64,000 nt of DNA from Artemisia argyi. Taxonomy: Eukaryota > Streptophyta > Magnoliopsida > Asterales > Asteraceae. Positions 22,795 to 33,907 of the stretch are shown here, in pieces. The position numbers and the translations under genes are program-made. Numbering within the stretch: position 1 is the stretch's first letter; the number at the start of each line of letters is the position of its first letter. The notes below the pieces were generated by a model that worked only from the letters and a program-made list of their open reading frames with translations, had not been told where the DNA came from and did not search any database. The stretch covers positions 138,037,005 to 138,101,004 of the forward strand of contig CM060706.1 in the NCBI GenBank assembly GCA_030686995.1. Reading direction: 5' to 3'.

Positions 22795-24207
22795 TGATGA
22801 GGCGAAAAATGAACCACTTTTAGGGGGTCATTTAAGCCCGGAATTGAATTTATTTGATCAAATATTGCCCTAAATCGTTCCTTTTGTGATTTTAGGTACT
22901 TTGGGAGTGAAATCTGAAAAAGAAGGCATTTTGGACGTTTTCGGAGCATAAAAGTGAAGAAAACGGCAAAGTCTCAATTTTCCAAGCTGGGAACAGTAGG
23001 TGACGGCGTCAAGAGTAACTTTTTGACGGCGTCACGAGTAATTTCCATGAAGACCCAGTACAGAAATGACGGCATCACAAGGAAGGACGTCAAGAGTAAA
23101 ATGCATGACGGCCTGGAAACATATAACACTTGACGGCGTCAGAAGTAGATCAAGGCAGTCCGAGAAGTATTTTGGCGGCGAGATGACGGCGTCACAAATT
23201 TGGTCTTGATGCCGTCAGACCCTATTTCCTATATATAGTTTTCTAATTTTTACACATTAAGAGAGGAAGTTTTGGAGAAACCCTAAGGCCGAACTTAGTA
23301 CGAATTTTACAGGTTTTTCAAGGGTTCTCAGCCCTTGAAACCTTTCATGTGTAATTGAGATAAGTGTTCTTTTAATTCAATCAATATGTCTATGTGTTGG
23401 TTGTTTATATCTTGTTCTTATCTTAATTCCACTATGCTAGGCTAGATCTATCTTGTGTTTGCTTAGATCTAATGAAACCTAGATGTTAATTATGTGTTGA
23501 TTACTTGTTTATGTTTGTATTGGATGAATGATTTCGATGTTAAGCTTAAGAAAACTGGCAGATCTCCAAATGGTAACATGCTTGAACGTCTTAGGAAACA
23601 TGAACCGATGTGCACTAGGTTTTATTGGTTGTATTTAATGCATGAGTAAATTCTAATGATCCCATGTTAGGAGCTTCTTAGCCGGCTCGACATAGGAGTG
23701 AAGTAGGCACTCATAGGATTGGGGAAGTAAGTGCGCCACCCCATGAATAGTATTAAGGAATACAATCCGTCATCCACGCAACTATAACAAGTAATTAACG
23801 TGTAAAAGATGTCTAGGGAGTAGTGAAATCTAAGTAAACATATTTTCTCCACTTATTGCTCATAACCATAGTATAATTTAGTTTTATTTTCATTTCTAGT
23901 ATTTTATTTTGATTGCATCTTATTATTGGGTTAGTTGACTAGCAACTAATTCCGCCCAATTCCTTCAAACCCGAGATTTTAATTTGCTTTCTAAAAAAAA
24001 TATAAAAATACAAAAATAATCATCCGTCATCTTTAGCATTAGTAATTAGGTTTTCTAATCCTAGCGACACTATTCCTAGCTGAACGATCAATCCCCCGGT
24101 ACTTGTCACTATACTATACTACAAAGATCACGTACACTGCCTGGTGGGGGTTGTAAGCTTCTCAAGATCCCTTGAAAGGTAAAGCCTGGTGCGATTTCCA
24201 CGTATCA
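22795..24207 (+). repeat. 5' LTR of Athila-like copy 3 (1,413 bp)
   Basis: TGATGAGGCG to CACGTATCA. TATA CTATATATAG at about 23229-23238. Hairpin CAAGGG/CCCTTG at about 23317-23340. Near-identical to 29414-30826. Confidence 0.9.
23000..23220 (+). promoter_or_regulatory. TGACGGCGTCA palindrome array upstream of TATA (copy 3)
   Basis: Four exact copies of TGACGGCGTCA and several one- or two-mismatch versions in 220 bp, ending about 10 bp before the TATA box. The motif is two inverted TGACG half-sites around one base. TGACG is the core bound by plant TGA/bZIP factors, so a bZIP-responsive U3 enhancer is plausible; that is inference. Equivalent arrays: 5936-6190, 21309-21530, 39198-39412, 52221-52443 and the partner LTRs. 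Confidence 0.6.
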
Positions 24208-24232
24208 AGTTTTTGGCGCCGCAGCCCGGGGA
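24208..24232 (+). other. Primer-binding site of Athila-like copy 3
   Basis: TGGCGCCGCAGCCCGGGGA at 24214-24232, six bases after the LTR end CGTATCA. Same site in copies 2, 4 and 5. Confidence 0.85.
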
Positions 24233-24377
24233 ATAGTTATTGTCTAGGTTAGGATTTCTTTTTAATAGGTCTACTTGCTAGATTCCTTTCTAGTAAGATT
24301 TTATTTTTATTTTTAGGTTTCTTTAGTCTATCTTAATTCTTTGTGTCTTTGTTCGTAACTCTTCACCACCCAACATC

Positions 24378-26708
24378 ATGGACAACGGGAACATCTTTGA
24401 ACCCGTTATCCAACCACAACAAAACCCACCACTAGAACCCCTTAGGCCCCGAACCTTAGGAGAGTATTCCCGACCTAGCCACCAAGGCTACCGAAACACC
24501 ATTGAGCTCACCGGAGCCAATGTGACCCCCTTGCGATCCGACACCATCCAGTTGGTGCAAAGCGGATGTGCATTCCATGGACTTTGTTCCGAAGATCCAA
24601 ATCAACATCTTAAGGACTTCCTTAAAATCGTAGACTCCATAGACCTAGATGTTGCAACTAGAGAGACAACCCGATTACGCCTATTCCAATTCTCTCTATG
24701 GGATCAAGCTAGTCAATGGCTTGAGCGTTTACCCGCGGGATCCATCACCACATGGGATGATCTCACCACTCGTTTCCTTGCTCAATTTTTCCCACCGGGG
24801 AGAACTACTAAGCTTAGAAATGACATCTTGATGTTCCAACAACGTCAAAATGAATCACTTTATGAAGCATGGACTCGATTCAAGGACTTACTCCAAAAAG
24901 TCCCTCATCATGGCATAGATCTTTGGCTCCAAGTCCAAATCTTTTATGACCATATCGATCTCTCTACGAGGCGAGCCATTGACCAATCGGCCGGTGGTAA
25001 GCTACGTGATCTAAGTGCAGAACAATCATGGGAACTCATAGAAGATCTTGCTCTCTATGACAACGAAAGTTGGAATGATCCCCGTGATTTGAACAAAACG
25101 GTAAAGGCAATATCTTTGCCTTTGAACAACTCTAGCACTCCCGACCGTAGGATCATGGAACTTGAAGACCAAGTCAAGTTTCTCATGAAATCTTACGAAG
25201 CTCCTAAGCCTTCAAGCCAAGTGAACAAAATCACTTCTTCATGCGAATTATGTAGTGGTCCCCACGACACTCGTGATTGTGTGGAACTCCCCGGAACAGC
25301 TTTTGCGGACTACGCATTCTCGCGTACCGACGAAGCGGGAGATAAGTGGTACACTTTCAAGCCCGAGCCAAACCCTTACGGTGATTCATACAACCCCTCT
25401 TGGAAAAATCACCCAAATCTTAGGTGGAAACAAAATCAACCCAATTCTTCTAATCCGTCTAATCGTTACCAACCAAACGGTCCACCCTCCAACCGTACTT
25501 TCAACAACAATCCTTCTAACAACTATGATAGTGCCAACAATCTTGAAGGGTTGATGTCAAAATTCATGGCATCTCAAGAAGCTCGCATATCTAAGTTTGA
25601 AGCCGATTTCAAACAAAAGCAAAGCGAGATGACCACCAAAATTGACGCATTTTTGAAAGTTCTCAATGACCGAGAAATGGGAGCACTCCCAAGCGACACG
25701 GTCAAGAATCCGAAACTAAACGTTAATTCCATATCTTCGGTTTCGTCACCCACTTCGTGTCCACAATACTACTCGGTTAAATCAACGAGCACGTGTTTCA
25801 AACAAAACCAAATTCTTCAAAAGGACCAACCAAATAAAACACCCAAAGTAGAACCGATCAAAAGTATAGTTGAAACACCTCCTACGCAAGACCTTGACGA
25901 TGAATTCAAGGAAATTCACCTTGAACGCCCCGTCATTGATGTCTTAGCCCGTGCTCCTTACTATAGTGCCCTCCTAGAAAAATATGAGAAGTTTAAACTA
26001 GGTAAAAATGGGACCGCCTTCGTTCAAAACAAGATGCCTAAAAAGCTTGATGATCCGGGTATATTTGTTTTGCCTTGTAAGATAGGAAGATCCGAAGCTT
26101 TCGACACACTAGCCGATTTAGGGTCAAGCCTCAACTTGATTCCCTTATCCTTATTCACGACTCTTAAGCTAGGAAAGTTAGAGGAAACGGAGGTATTGAT
26201 AGGTCTAGCGGATGGGAGTATTGCCCACCCGGTCGGAATGATTAAGGATGTAGTTGTTCACGTAGGAAAGTTAACTATCTTAGCGGATTTTCACGTCCTA
26301 GACATGGTTAGTGACACTACATGCCCATTATTGGTAGGAAGAGGATTTTTAGCAACCGCTAGCGCCATGATAGATTGTAAGGAGTCTAAGATAGCGGTAG
26401 GTGAAGGTGATACTTGGTCGGTGTACGATGTTAAGAAGCATAGTTATGATTGTGATGATGAACCAACACCTCATTGGGTAGAGATGAATAGGAGACCATC
26501 TAGATATGGACCTTGGATAGAAAGGAACTTTATAGGACCTCAATGCCCATTCTATCTAGAAAAAGATTTTGTTGAGAAGACACATTCGGTGGAACAACTC
26601 ATAGCTAGAGATGAGGAGCTAGACCCCTTTGAGGACCCCTTCGTCTTTAGGAAGATGATTGAGTTCTTGAGCGTAATGCCTATTAATATAGAGATGAATA
26701 AGTGGTAA
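24378..26708 (+). CDS. gag: Athila-like Gag-protease polyprotein
   Basis: Intact 776-aa frame. Residues about 60-235 form the retrotransposon Gag domain (NQHLKDFLKIVD, WLERLPAGSITTWDDL, FFPPGRT, the AWTRFKDLL helix). Residues 289-301 are a CX2CX3HX4C knuckle (CELCSGPHDTRDC), one residue shorter than the usual retroviral form. An Asn/Pro-rich linker and a short coiled coil (about 385-430) follow. Residues about 560-690 are a retropepsin domain with LPCKIG, catalytic Asp580-Leu-Gly and a GRGFLATASA strand. It would form the capsid and mature Gag. It is the only copy here with an uninterrupted Gag and an intact protease motif. The start is the ATG of MDNGNIFEP, shared with copy 4. Confidence 0.85.
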   Translation: MDNGNIFEPVIQPQQNPPLEPLRPRTLGEYSRPSHQGYRNTIELTGANVTPLRSDTIQLVQSGCAFHGLCSEDPNQHLKDFLKIVDSIDLDVATRETTRLRLFQFSLWDQASQWLERLPAGSITTWDDLTTRFLAQFFPPGRTTKLRNDILMFQQRQNESLYEAWTRFKDLLQKVPHHGIDLWLQVQIFYDHIDLSTRRAIDQSAGGKLRDLSAEQSWELIEDLALYDNESWNDPRDLNKTVKAISLPLNNSSTPDRRIMELEDQVKFLMKSYEAPKPSSQVNKITSSCELCSGPHDTRDCVELPGTAFADYAFSRTDEAGDKWYTFKPEPNPYGDSYNPSWKNHPNLRWKQNQPNSSNPSNRYQPNGPPSNRTFNNNPSNNYDSANNLEGLMSKFMASQEARISKFEADFKQKQSEMTTKIDAFLKVLNDREMGALPSDTVKNPKLNVNSISSVSSPTSCPQYYSVKSTSTCFKQNQILQKDQPNKTPKVEPIKSIVETPPTQDLDDEFKEIHLERPVIDVLARAPYYSALLEKYEKFKLGKNGTAFVQNKMPKKLDDPGIFVLPCKIGRSEAFDTLADLGSSLNLIPLSLFTTLKLGKLEETEVLIGLADGSIAHPVGMIKDVVVHVGKLTILADFHVLDMVSDTTCPLLVGRGFLATASAMIDCKESKIAVGEGDTWSVYDVKKHSYDCDDEPTPHWVEMNRRPSRYGPWIERNFIGPQCPFYLEKDFVEKTHSVEQLIARDEELDPFEDPFVFRKMIEFLSVMPINIEMNKW

Positions 26709-26911
26709 AGAGATGGAGATAAATGTAAATGGAGGCGGGACAAGCCACCTAAAGAAGGAGACGGATCATGGCATATGAGGATGACTTTGTATGATCCGGA
26801 TGGAGAGATGTTTGAAAGGTCATACCATACTAAGGAAATTGATAGAAAGTTGAAACCTAAGTTTGATCCCAAAGATGTCCTCAATGAGGAACTCACCCGT
26901 ATAACGTAGTA
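26709..26911 (+). other. In-frame extension after the copy 3 gag stop
   Basis: Beyond the TAA at 26706-26708 the same frame stays open for 66 codons to TAG at about 26909, ending in a basic, Asp-rich tail (DPKDVLNEELTRIT). Copies 1 and 5 also end their ORFs at this conserved ACGTAGTAACCC-like boundary, so the TAA is probably a recent nonsense change or a readthrough stop. Confidence 0.5.
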
Positions 26912-28765
26912 ACCCATGACCTTGAGTCTAGCTACAAGACTCGTAAATAAAGAAAAGCGCTTCTTGGGAGGCAACCCATGCTTTGTGTGTTTTTATTTGT
27001 TTGTTTGTATGATTTTATTTGTTTCTGTATGCATGCTTTATTTTTATTGTTGGAAGATCATGTTTCTTAATTAAAAAGTGGAAATACTTTACTTTGTTGT
27101 TTTGGCCTAGTCTTAACTCCACCTAATGGTATTTTTGCAAAAGATAAGTATAAGGGGAAACCCCAAATATGTTTTTAAGAAACAAACCGATCATGATTCT
27201 CCACAATATTAAATGGACATGTATACTCGTATTTGTTAGAGTCAAATGCTTGTATTGAGTCATAATGAAGTTTTGCAGGATTTTCCAGGAAGTAGGACCA
27301 AGTTTTTCCAGAAATTTTTCGGAAACTTAACATAAGAATTTCTGCAGGTCAATCCTGACAGCGTCATGAGTTTACTCTTGACGGCGTCACGGGTAAAAAT
27401 TTGGAAATTTTACCAGTTTTGTTTTTCTAACGGAGTCTCAAAGTTTTTGTGAATTATTAAGTTTTATAATCTCCAGGAAGTCTGCAAACTTCATTCCACA
27501 AGCATTATATCTTACTTTGTTTTCTAAGATTTAGTAACTTATATAGGATGCCGCCGATTTTATGCGAGGTTGTCTTGTTGTTTTCTCAGGATTTACAGGT
27601 TATGTATGACAAGAAGATGATTTATATTCTGGAAGGGAAGCTTTGATTATTCATTTTCTTGGAGGAAGATTTAACCTGGCCACCTAATTATCCATACCGA
27701 GCGAATCAGGGGAGTATTTGATTTCATTCTTTTTACTTATTTAACTTTTACATTCTTTACTTGAACATTGGGGATAATGTTCATCTTAAGTGTAAGGGGA
27801 GGGTAAAATGATGATACCTTACAAATACACTTTCGCTTGAGTTTGCTTTGTTTAATGGTAGATGTGTAATAAAACTATGAGAAACACTTGTTAGTGCAAT
27901 TTTAACGCCAAATTTAAATTTTTTTACAACATTTAGGAGTGAAACTTTAGCCATAGCAAGCGTCTCATGGATAGGAGATTGTATGACTAGCACATAACCG
28001 TATATTCAGAAAAATTTTCCACCCAAATATGTGAGGTTCGCCATTAGATTTGATCGGAAAAGCATTTACTATTAGTGCTTATGAGTGTATCGGTAGCATT
28101 TAAATTCTAGAACTTGCGTTAGTGATGCATCCCGAGACAGCTAGTGAGACTACATTCGTGTAGTAGGATTTACTACATGATAAGAGACATTAGGATCACC
28201 CTTGTGTTGAACCCGTATTATAATTTCTTGACCATTTAAGTCATATTACTTGGCTACTTAAGTCAACTAATTTTTCCCACACCCTTAGCGTTGTACTCAT
28301 TTTTAGTACACGAAACCCCTAGTACACCCCTCCGAGCCTATCTTTTCGTTTCTAACTTTAAGCATCTTACTTAAAGGAAGAATTTGTTACACCCCACTTA
28401 AATGTACACCCAAATCGCCTTAGCCTTCCGTGTATGCGCTCATTTTTAGTGCATTATTGTTATTTGTTAAACCCTAAGTTAACTATCTAATTGATTACAT
28501 GGTTGCTAAGTCGAGTCATATCCTTGTACATATTATTTTGGGACGATTGGGACTCATGGTTAAAGTACTTATTTTATGGAGTAATGAGGAAGAACATCAT
28601 ATATTACCCCCATACGTACGTTAATCTCAAAAGTGCTCCAACTGTTTTGATTTTCTTAATTCGAGTCATTAGAATAGTTTATTGTAAAATATGTAAAAAT
28701 TCAAGTGTAAGGGGAATTTTCATCCCCTATGATGTATTATTTTGGATGGTAGGGTAAGAGTGTAT

Positions 28766-28813
<48 letters not shown>

Positions 28814-29413
28814 GAAAAAAAATAAAGAAAAAAAAAATAGAAAAAGAAAAGAGAAAAAAACATACGGACTACCATCCCTTTTTATTATTTGTTCATTTTA
28901 TGTTTTTGTTATTTTTCATTTATTAGCTTAAGTCGAGTCTAGTCTTGGCTTAGCAACGCCATATTGTACATGTAATTAACCAAGATTGTTAACTCGCCAC
29001 CAGTAAAGACTGCCTTTATCTAACAAAACCGTGTATTTCATATCCCTACACCTAACATTACAACCCTTTAAAAAGACCTCTTTGATAGTTTTTCCTAGGT
29101 GCTTACGCCACGTGGTGGAGGTTTGATCCTTTCCCAAGCCTATGGTAATCTATTTTGCTATGACAGGTAGTGAGAGATATCTTCCGTTTCCATATTGTAA
29201 TTTATACTTTATTACACCCGAGAGATGTGAGTATCTAAACACTATTTGTGAGGTGCTAGTGTATGACCTCCGTACTTGTCTATTGGTCTTTGGTGGAATG
29301 ATTATTTGTTGTAATTACTTTTATATTAGTGTTAAATGACCCCTAACTTGTTTTTCGAGTAGAATAAAAGCGCATTTGCTTGAGGACAAGCAAATCTCAA
29401 GTGTAAGGGTATA
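26912..29413 (+). other. Conserved 3' non-coding block of Athila-like copy 3
   Basis: Landmarks: GGGAGGCAACCC hairpin 26957-26980; palindrome pair near 27355-27390; GGGA-loop hairpin 27762-27783 (one C to T change gives a G-U pair) followed by AAGTGTAAGGGG (27788-27799); inverted repeat GGATGGTAG/CTACCATCC at 28744-28877 around about 43 A plus an A-rich tail; AGGA-loop hairpin 29374-29395 and polypurine motif 29399-29409. Confidence 0.7.
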
Positions 29414-30826
29414 TGATGAGGCGAAAAATGAATCACTTTTAGGGGGTCATTTAAGCCCGGAATTGAATTTATTTGATCAAATATTGCCCTAAATCGTTCC
29501 TTTTGTGATTTTAGGTACTTTGGGAGTGAAATCTGAAAAAGAAGGCATTTTGGACGTTTTTGGAGCATAAAAGTGAAGAAAACGGCAAAGTCTTAATTTT
29601 CCAAGCTGGGAACAGTAGGTGACGGCGTCAAGAGTAACTTTTTGACGGCGTCACGAGTAATTTCCATGACGACCCAGTACAGAAATGACGGCGTCACAAG
29701 GAAGGGCGTCAAGAGTAAAATGCTTGACGGCCTGGAAACACATAACACTTGACGGCGTCAGAAGTAGATCACGGCAGTCCGAGAAGTATTTTGGCGGCGA
29801 GATGACGGCGGCACAAATTTGGTCTTGATGCCGTCAGACCCTATTTCCTATATATAGTTTTCTAATTTTTACACATTAAGAGAGGAAGTTTTGGAGAAAC
29901 CCTAAGGCCGAACTTAGTATGAATTTTACAGGTTTTTCAAGGGTTCTCAGCCCTTGAAACCTTTCATGTGTAATTGAGATAAGTGTTCTTTTAATTCAAT
30001 CAATATGTCTATGTGTTGGTTGATTATATCTTGTTCTTATCTTAATTCCACTATGCTAGGCTAGATCTATCTTGTGTTTGCTTAGATCTAATGAAACCTA
30101 GAAGTTAATTATGTGTTTATTACTTGTTTATGGTTGTATTGGATGAATGATTTCGATGTTAGGCTTAAGAAAACTGGCAGATCTCCAAATGGTAACATGC
30201 TTGAACGTCTTAGGAAACATGAACCGATGTGCACTAGGTTTTATTGGTTGTATTTAATGCATGAGTAAATTCTAATGATCCCACGTTAGGAGCTTCTTAG
30301 CCGGCTCGACATAGGAGTGAAGTAGGCACTCATAGGATTGGGGAAGTAAGTGCGCCACCCCATGAATGGTATTAAGGAATACAATCCGTCATCCACGCAA
30401 CTATAACAAGTAATTAACGTGTAAAAGATGTCTAGGGAGTAGTGAAATCTAAGTAAACACATTTTCTCCACTTATTGCTCACAACCTTAGTATAATTTAG
30501 TTTTATTTTCATTTCTAGTATTTTATTTTGATTGCATCTTAGTATTGGGTTAGTTGACTAGCAACTAATTCCGCCCAATTCCTTCAAACCCGAGATTTTA
30601 ATTTGCTTTCTACAAAAAATATAAAAACACAAAAATAATCATCCGTCATCTTTAGCACTAGTAATTAGGTTTTCTAATCCTAGCGACACTATTCCTATCT
30701 GAACGATCAATCCCCCGGTACTTGTCACTATACTATACTACAACGATCAGGTACACTGCCTGGTGGGGGTTGTAAGCTTCTCAAGATCCCTTGAGAGGTA
30801 AAGCCTGGTGCGATTCCCACGTATCA
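29414..30826 (+). repeat. 3' LTR of Athila-like copy 3 (1,413 bp)
   Basis: Same length as the 5' LTR, ends CACGTATCA and is followed by TSD agaat. TATA at about 29848-29857. An ORF that seems to start in its last bases is only the resumed gag frame of copia C. Confidence 0.9.
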
Positions 30827-30831
30827 AGAAT

Positions 30832-33090
30832 GCTGAAGATTATGAATTGTGGTCCATGAAGATGCAAAACTGGATCACAAACATTGACTGGAACCTTTGG
30901 GAAGTTGTTCGTAAGGGCAACAGCTTGAAGAGGCATGTCAAGGATGCTGATGGGGTTGTGACTATTGTAGGTCCCAAAACTGCTGAAGAAGTTCTTGTTA
31001 TGCTGAGGGAAAATAAGGTCAGAACAATTCTCCTTCAGGCTATTCCAGATGACCTCATGGGTGACTTCCACTTCATGGAAGATGCCAAGGACATTTGGAT
31101 GGCCATTAAGGCTAGATTTGGTGGGAATGAGGAGTCAAGAAGGATGAAGAAGTCAATGCTGAAGCAACAGTTTCAAGAGTTTCAGATATCTGAGGAAGAA
31201 GGAATCCACAAAGGTTATGACAGGTTCCACAGGATCTTGAGTCAACTTAATCAGTTGAAGGCTAGGCCAGATAATGAGGATTGCAATGCTAAGTTTCTAA
31301 GATCTTTGCCACCATCCTGGTTGCAAGTCAACATTGCTCTCAAAACCAAGGGTGGATTGGACATGATCTCTTTTGATGACCTCTACAACAAGCTTAAATC
31401 TCTTGAGCCTGATGTTAGAAGTCCCATACGTCCATCCACTCACTCAGCCTTTGTTAGCACTACATCCAATCCGATGCACCATGACTCAAGTTCTTACACA
31501 TCAGGAGCATCTTCTCAAACCCAATCTAAACCAACTCCTAAATCAAAATCCAGTGGTGTAATGGAAGATATTCTTCACTCCTTTGTGGCTGAGTATGAAC
31601 ATCAGCAGTTTCTTGCTTATGAGGATTTTGAACAGGTGGATCCATTGGAGATGGAGGAGATGCACTTGAAATGGCAGTTAGCAATGATTTCTATGAACAT
31701 CAAAAGGTTTGAGACTACGTCTGGGAGAAAGTTTGGTTTTAATGGAAGAGATGCAGCAAGGTTTGACAGAAGGATGGTTAAATGCTACACTTGTGGTCAA
31801 ATGGGCCATTTTTCAAGAGAATGCAAGGAAAGAAAGTCTGGTGATGAAGTGAGATATGGCTCATATCTATTGGAATCAGGGACTTCTAAAGCTACACCTT
31901 CCAAAGCTTTGGTGACTCTGGATAACCAGATTGATTGGACTGTTCATGAACCTGCTGAAGAGGAAGCTTCTACTTCTGAACAAGTGAATATGTTGGCATA
32001 CTCCCCCTCAGAGGATAAGAAGGAGCAAGTTTCCTTAATGGGCATCTCTCAGGTACACAATTGTGTTTTTGGATGTAGTGTAAGATACAATGAACTCAAA
32101 CAAGAATATGATGAATTGAAACCTAAGTACAATGAGTGTTATGTAGAAGTTGAGGCTTATAAAAAGGCTTTAAAAACTTTAGAAAAACAAAAGGTTTGGT
32201 TTCAAAAGAATCAACTTAAATATGATGAAAAGATAAGAGTTTTAGAAAGTGATTTAGAATGTGCAAAGATAGATTTAAGGCGAACTGAAAAAGAAAAATC
32301 TGATGTAGAAAAAGAAAAACAAGAATTACAAGTAAAGTTAGATAAAGAAGTGGCTGGTCGTATGAAGTGGCAAGAAGGGGCTTCTAATTTAAATAAATTA
32401 ATTGATGGTCGTCAATCTGTTAGGTCTAGAAAAGCATTAGGATATGAGAAATATATAGATCCTGAGGAATTAACTTATCCTGATATGTCCAGTGTTTTTG
32501 ACCCTAAACCAGCCTTAGAATTTCAGACACCTGTAAAATTTGTTAAGGAAGGGGGAATGAATGTTGTACCTGGACCCATTAGAGGAGAACATATGCCAAT
32601 AGACCTGTCCATACTTGTTGACTTTGATGGATCACACCATCTTTATGGCCAAAAGTCAAGTGACTTGCCAGACCCTGTTAATAAATCTACTGACTTTGTC
32701 TCTTGTTCTGACAGTGACAAGTCTTCTGATGAAGGGTCTACTTCATATGCCAGTTGTGATTCAAGTGAGAAGTCAGACCTTCCCAAGACCACACCCAAGA
32801 CATCACCCAAGTCTCTCCACAAGCCTATTAGAGTTACTGTTGATTCCAAGATAGTTTCTTCTGAAGACTTGTTTTTTAATTCTTTGCAAAACAATGTTTC
32901 TAGTTCTGTTAAAAACAATTCTGTTAATGTTTGTGGTTTGAATGCTTTTTCATGTTTTGGAACATCTTTCACAGTGAATAAATCTTCTAAAAAGAAGAAA
33001 TGCTTTGTGTGTGGAAGTAAATTTCATTTGATTAAGGATTGTACTTTTCATGAGCAAAGAATGGGTGTATGTGTTAGTCAAAGAAACCTA
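30832..33090 (+). pseudogene. gag: Copia C gag, main part
   Basis: Continues the frame from 22794. It carries the UBN2-type domain (DWNLWEVVRKGNSLKR, ILLQAIPDDLMGDF, ARFGGNEESRRMKK), a zinc knuckle CYTCGQMGHFSREC (about 31779-31820), a long Glu/Lys coiled coil (about 32090-32400), an acidic Ser-rich region, and a second knuckle CFVCGSKFHLIKDC near 33001-33042. Two widely separated knuckles with a coiled coil between is the arrangement of Gag in this copia group. A frameshift near 33090 throws the rest out of frame, so the open frame to 33294 has a meaningless tail. Confidence 0.85.
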
Positions 33091-33907
33091 GGCAAATGTG
33101 GAAGAATGTTAATGAAATACCCTCTTTTATTCCACATCAGCAGAAACCCAATTCTGCTGAAAAACATTCTTCATGGAGAAGAACCAGTACTAGACCTTAT
33201 GTTCGACCCACTAGTTCTTTCTTATCTAATGGTTATTGGCCTAGATAATTTGACTCTATGTATGTTGGTGGAAGGTATTCGGATACTGCTGTGAAGCCCT
33301 CAGCAGGTTGTTCTTGGACAAAGAAGGGACCTAATTTGCAATACAGGCCCAAGAACAATGGTGGATCTAAAGCATCTACATGGCCTACCTCTTATGATCC
33401 ACAAGGCAGGCTCAAGTCAGCAATGACTTGAGTCTCCAATGTGTACTAACTCTTGTATAATTTTTGTTGTTGCTGTAGGATCATCCTCTGAAAAGTACTG
33501 AAGTAGGAATAGTTGATAGTGGTTGTTCCAGAAGCATATCAGGGAACAAAGATAAGATGCATGACTTTGTGCCTATAGAAGGAGGAGGTAGTGTAACTTT
33601 TGGTGGTGGAGATGGAAAAATTACTGGGAAAGGAACTATTAAGACACCTCAGTTAGATTTTGAGAATGTCTATTATGTGAAGGAACTTAAGCACTTTAAT
33701 CTGTTCTCTGTATCACAAATTTGTGACACTAAGAATAAGGTTTTCTTCTCTGAGGATGAATGTCTTGTGCTCTCCAAGGACTTTAAACTTCCAGAAGATA
33801 CAACTGTTTTGCTGAGAGTTCCTAGAACCTTCAACTTGTACACATTCAATCTGAATGATGTCAAGCCAGAAGGTGATCTAACATGTTTAGTGGCCAAAGC
33901 TTCCTAG
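33091..33907 (+). pseudogene. Copia C protease region
   Basis: In frame +2 relative to the upstream Gag. After several stops around 33425-33455 (including TGA where Trp is expected) comes VDSGCSRSISG, whose Asp-Ser-Gly at 33515-33523 is the copia protease active site, then a GGGDGKITGKG stretch and LKHFNLFSVSQICD. The frame ends at TAG 33905-33907, just before the integrase. The active-site motif is intact but the region cannot be translated from Gag without two shifts. Confidence 0.75.

Larger units (their letters stand above)
22795..30826 (+). mobile_element. Athila-like non-autonomous element, copy 3
   Basis: 8,032 bp, TSD agaat (22790-22794, 30827-30831), both LTRs 1,413 bp. It carries an intact 776-codon gag-protease frame, the conserved 3' block, and no RT or integrase. 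It is inserted in the gag of copia C. It is the best-preserved member in the window. Confidence 0.9.

Noticed and set aside
22653..22949. Antisense ORFs reading LLFQxSLxKxLKSQKERFRAIFDQI across the LTR start, seen in nearly every Athila-like LTR
   Set aside because: They recur because the LTRs are copies of one another. Starts, ends and stops differ between copies, and the reading lies over promoter and polypurine sequence.
30781..31071. Minus-strand ORF over the LTR/gag junction
   Set aside because: It is the shadow of the resumed copia C gag frame and LTR end.
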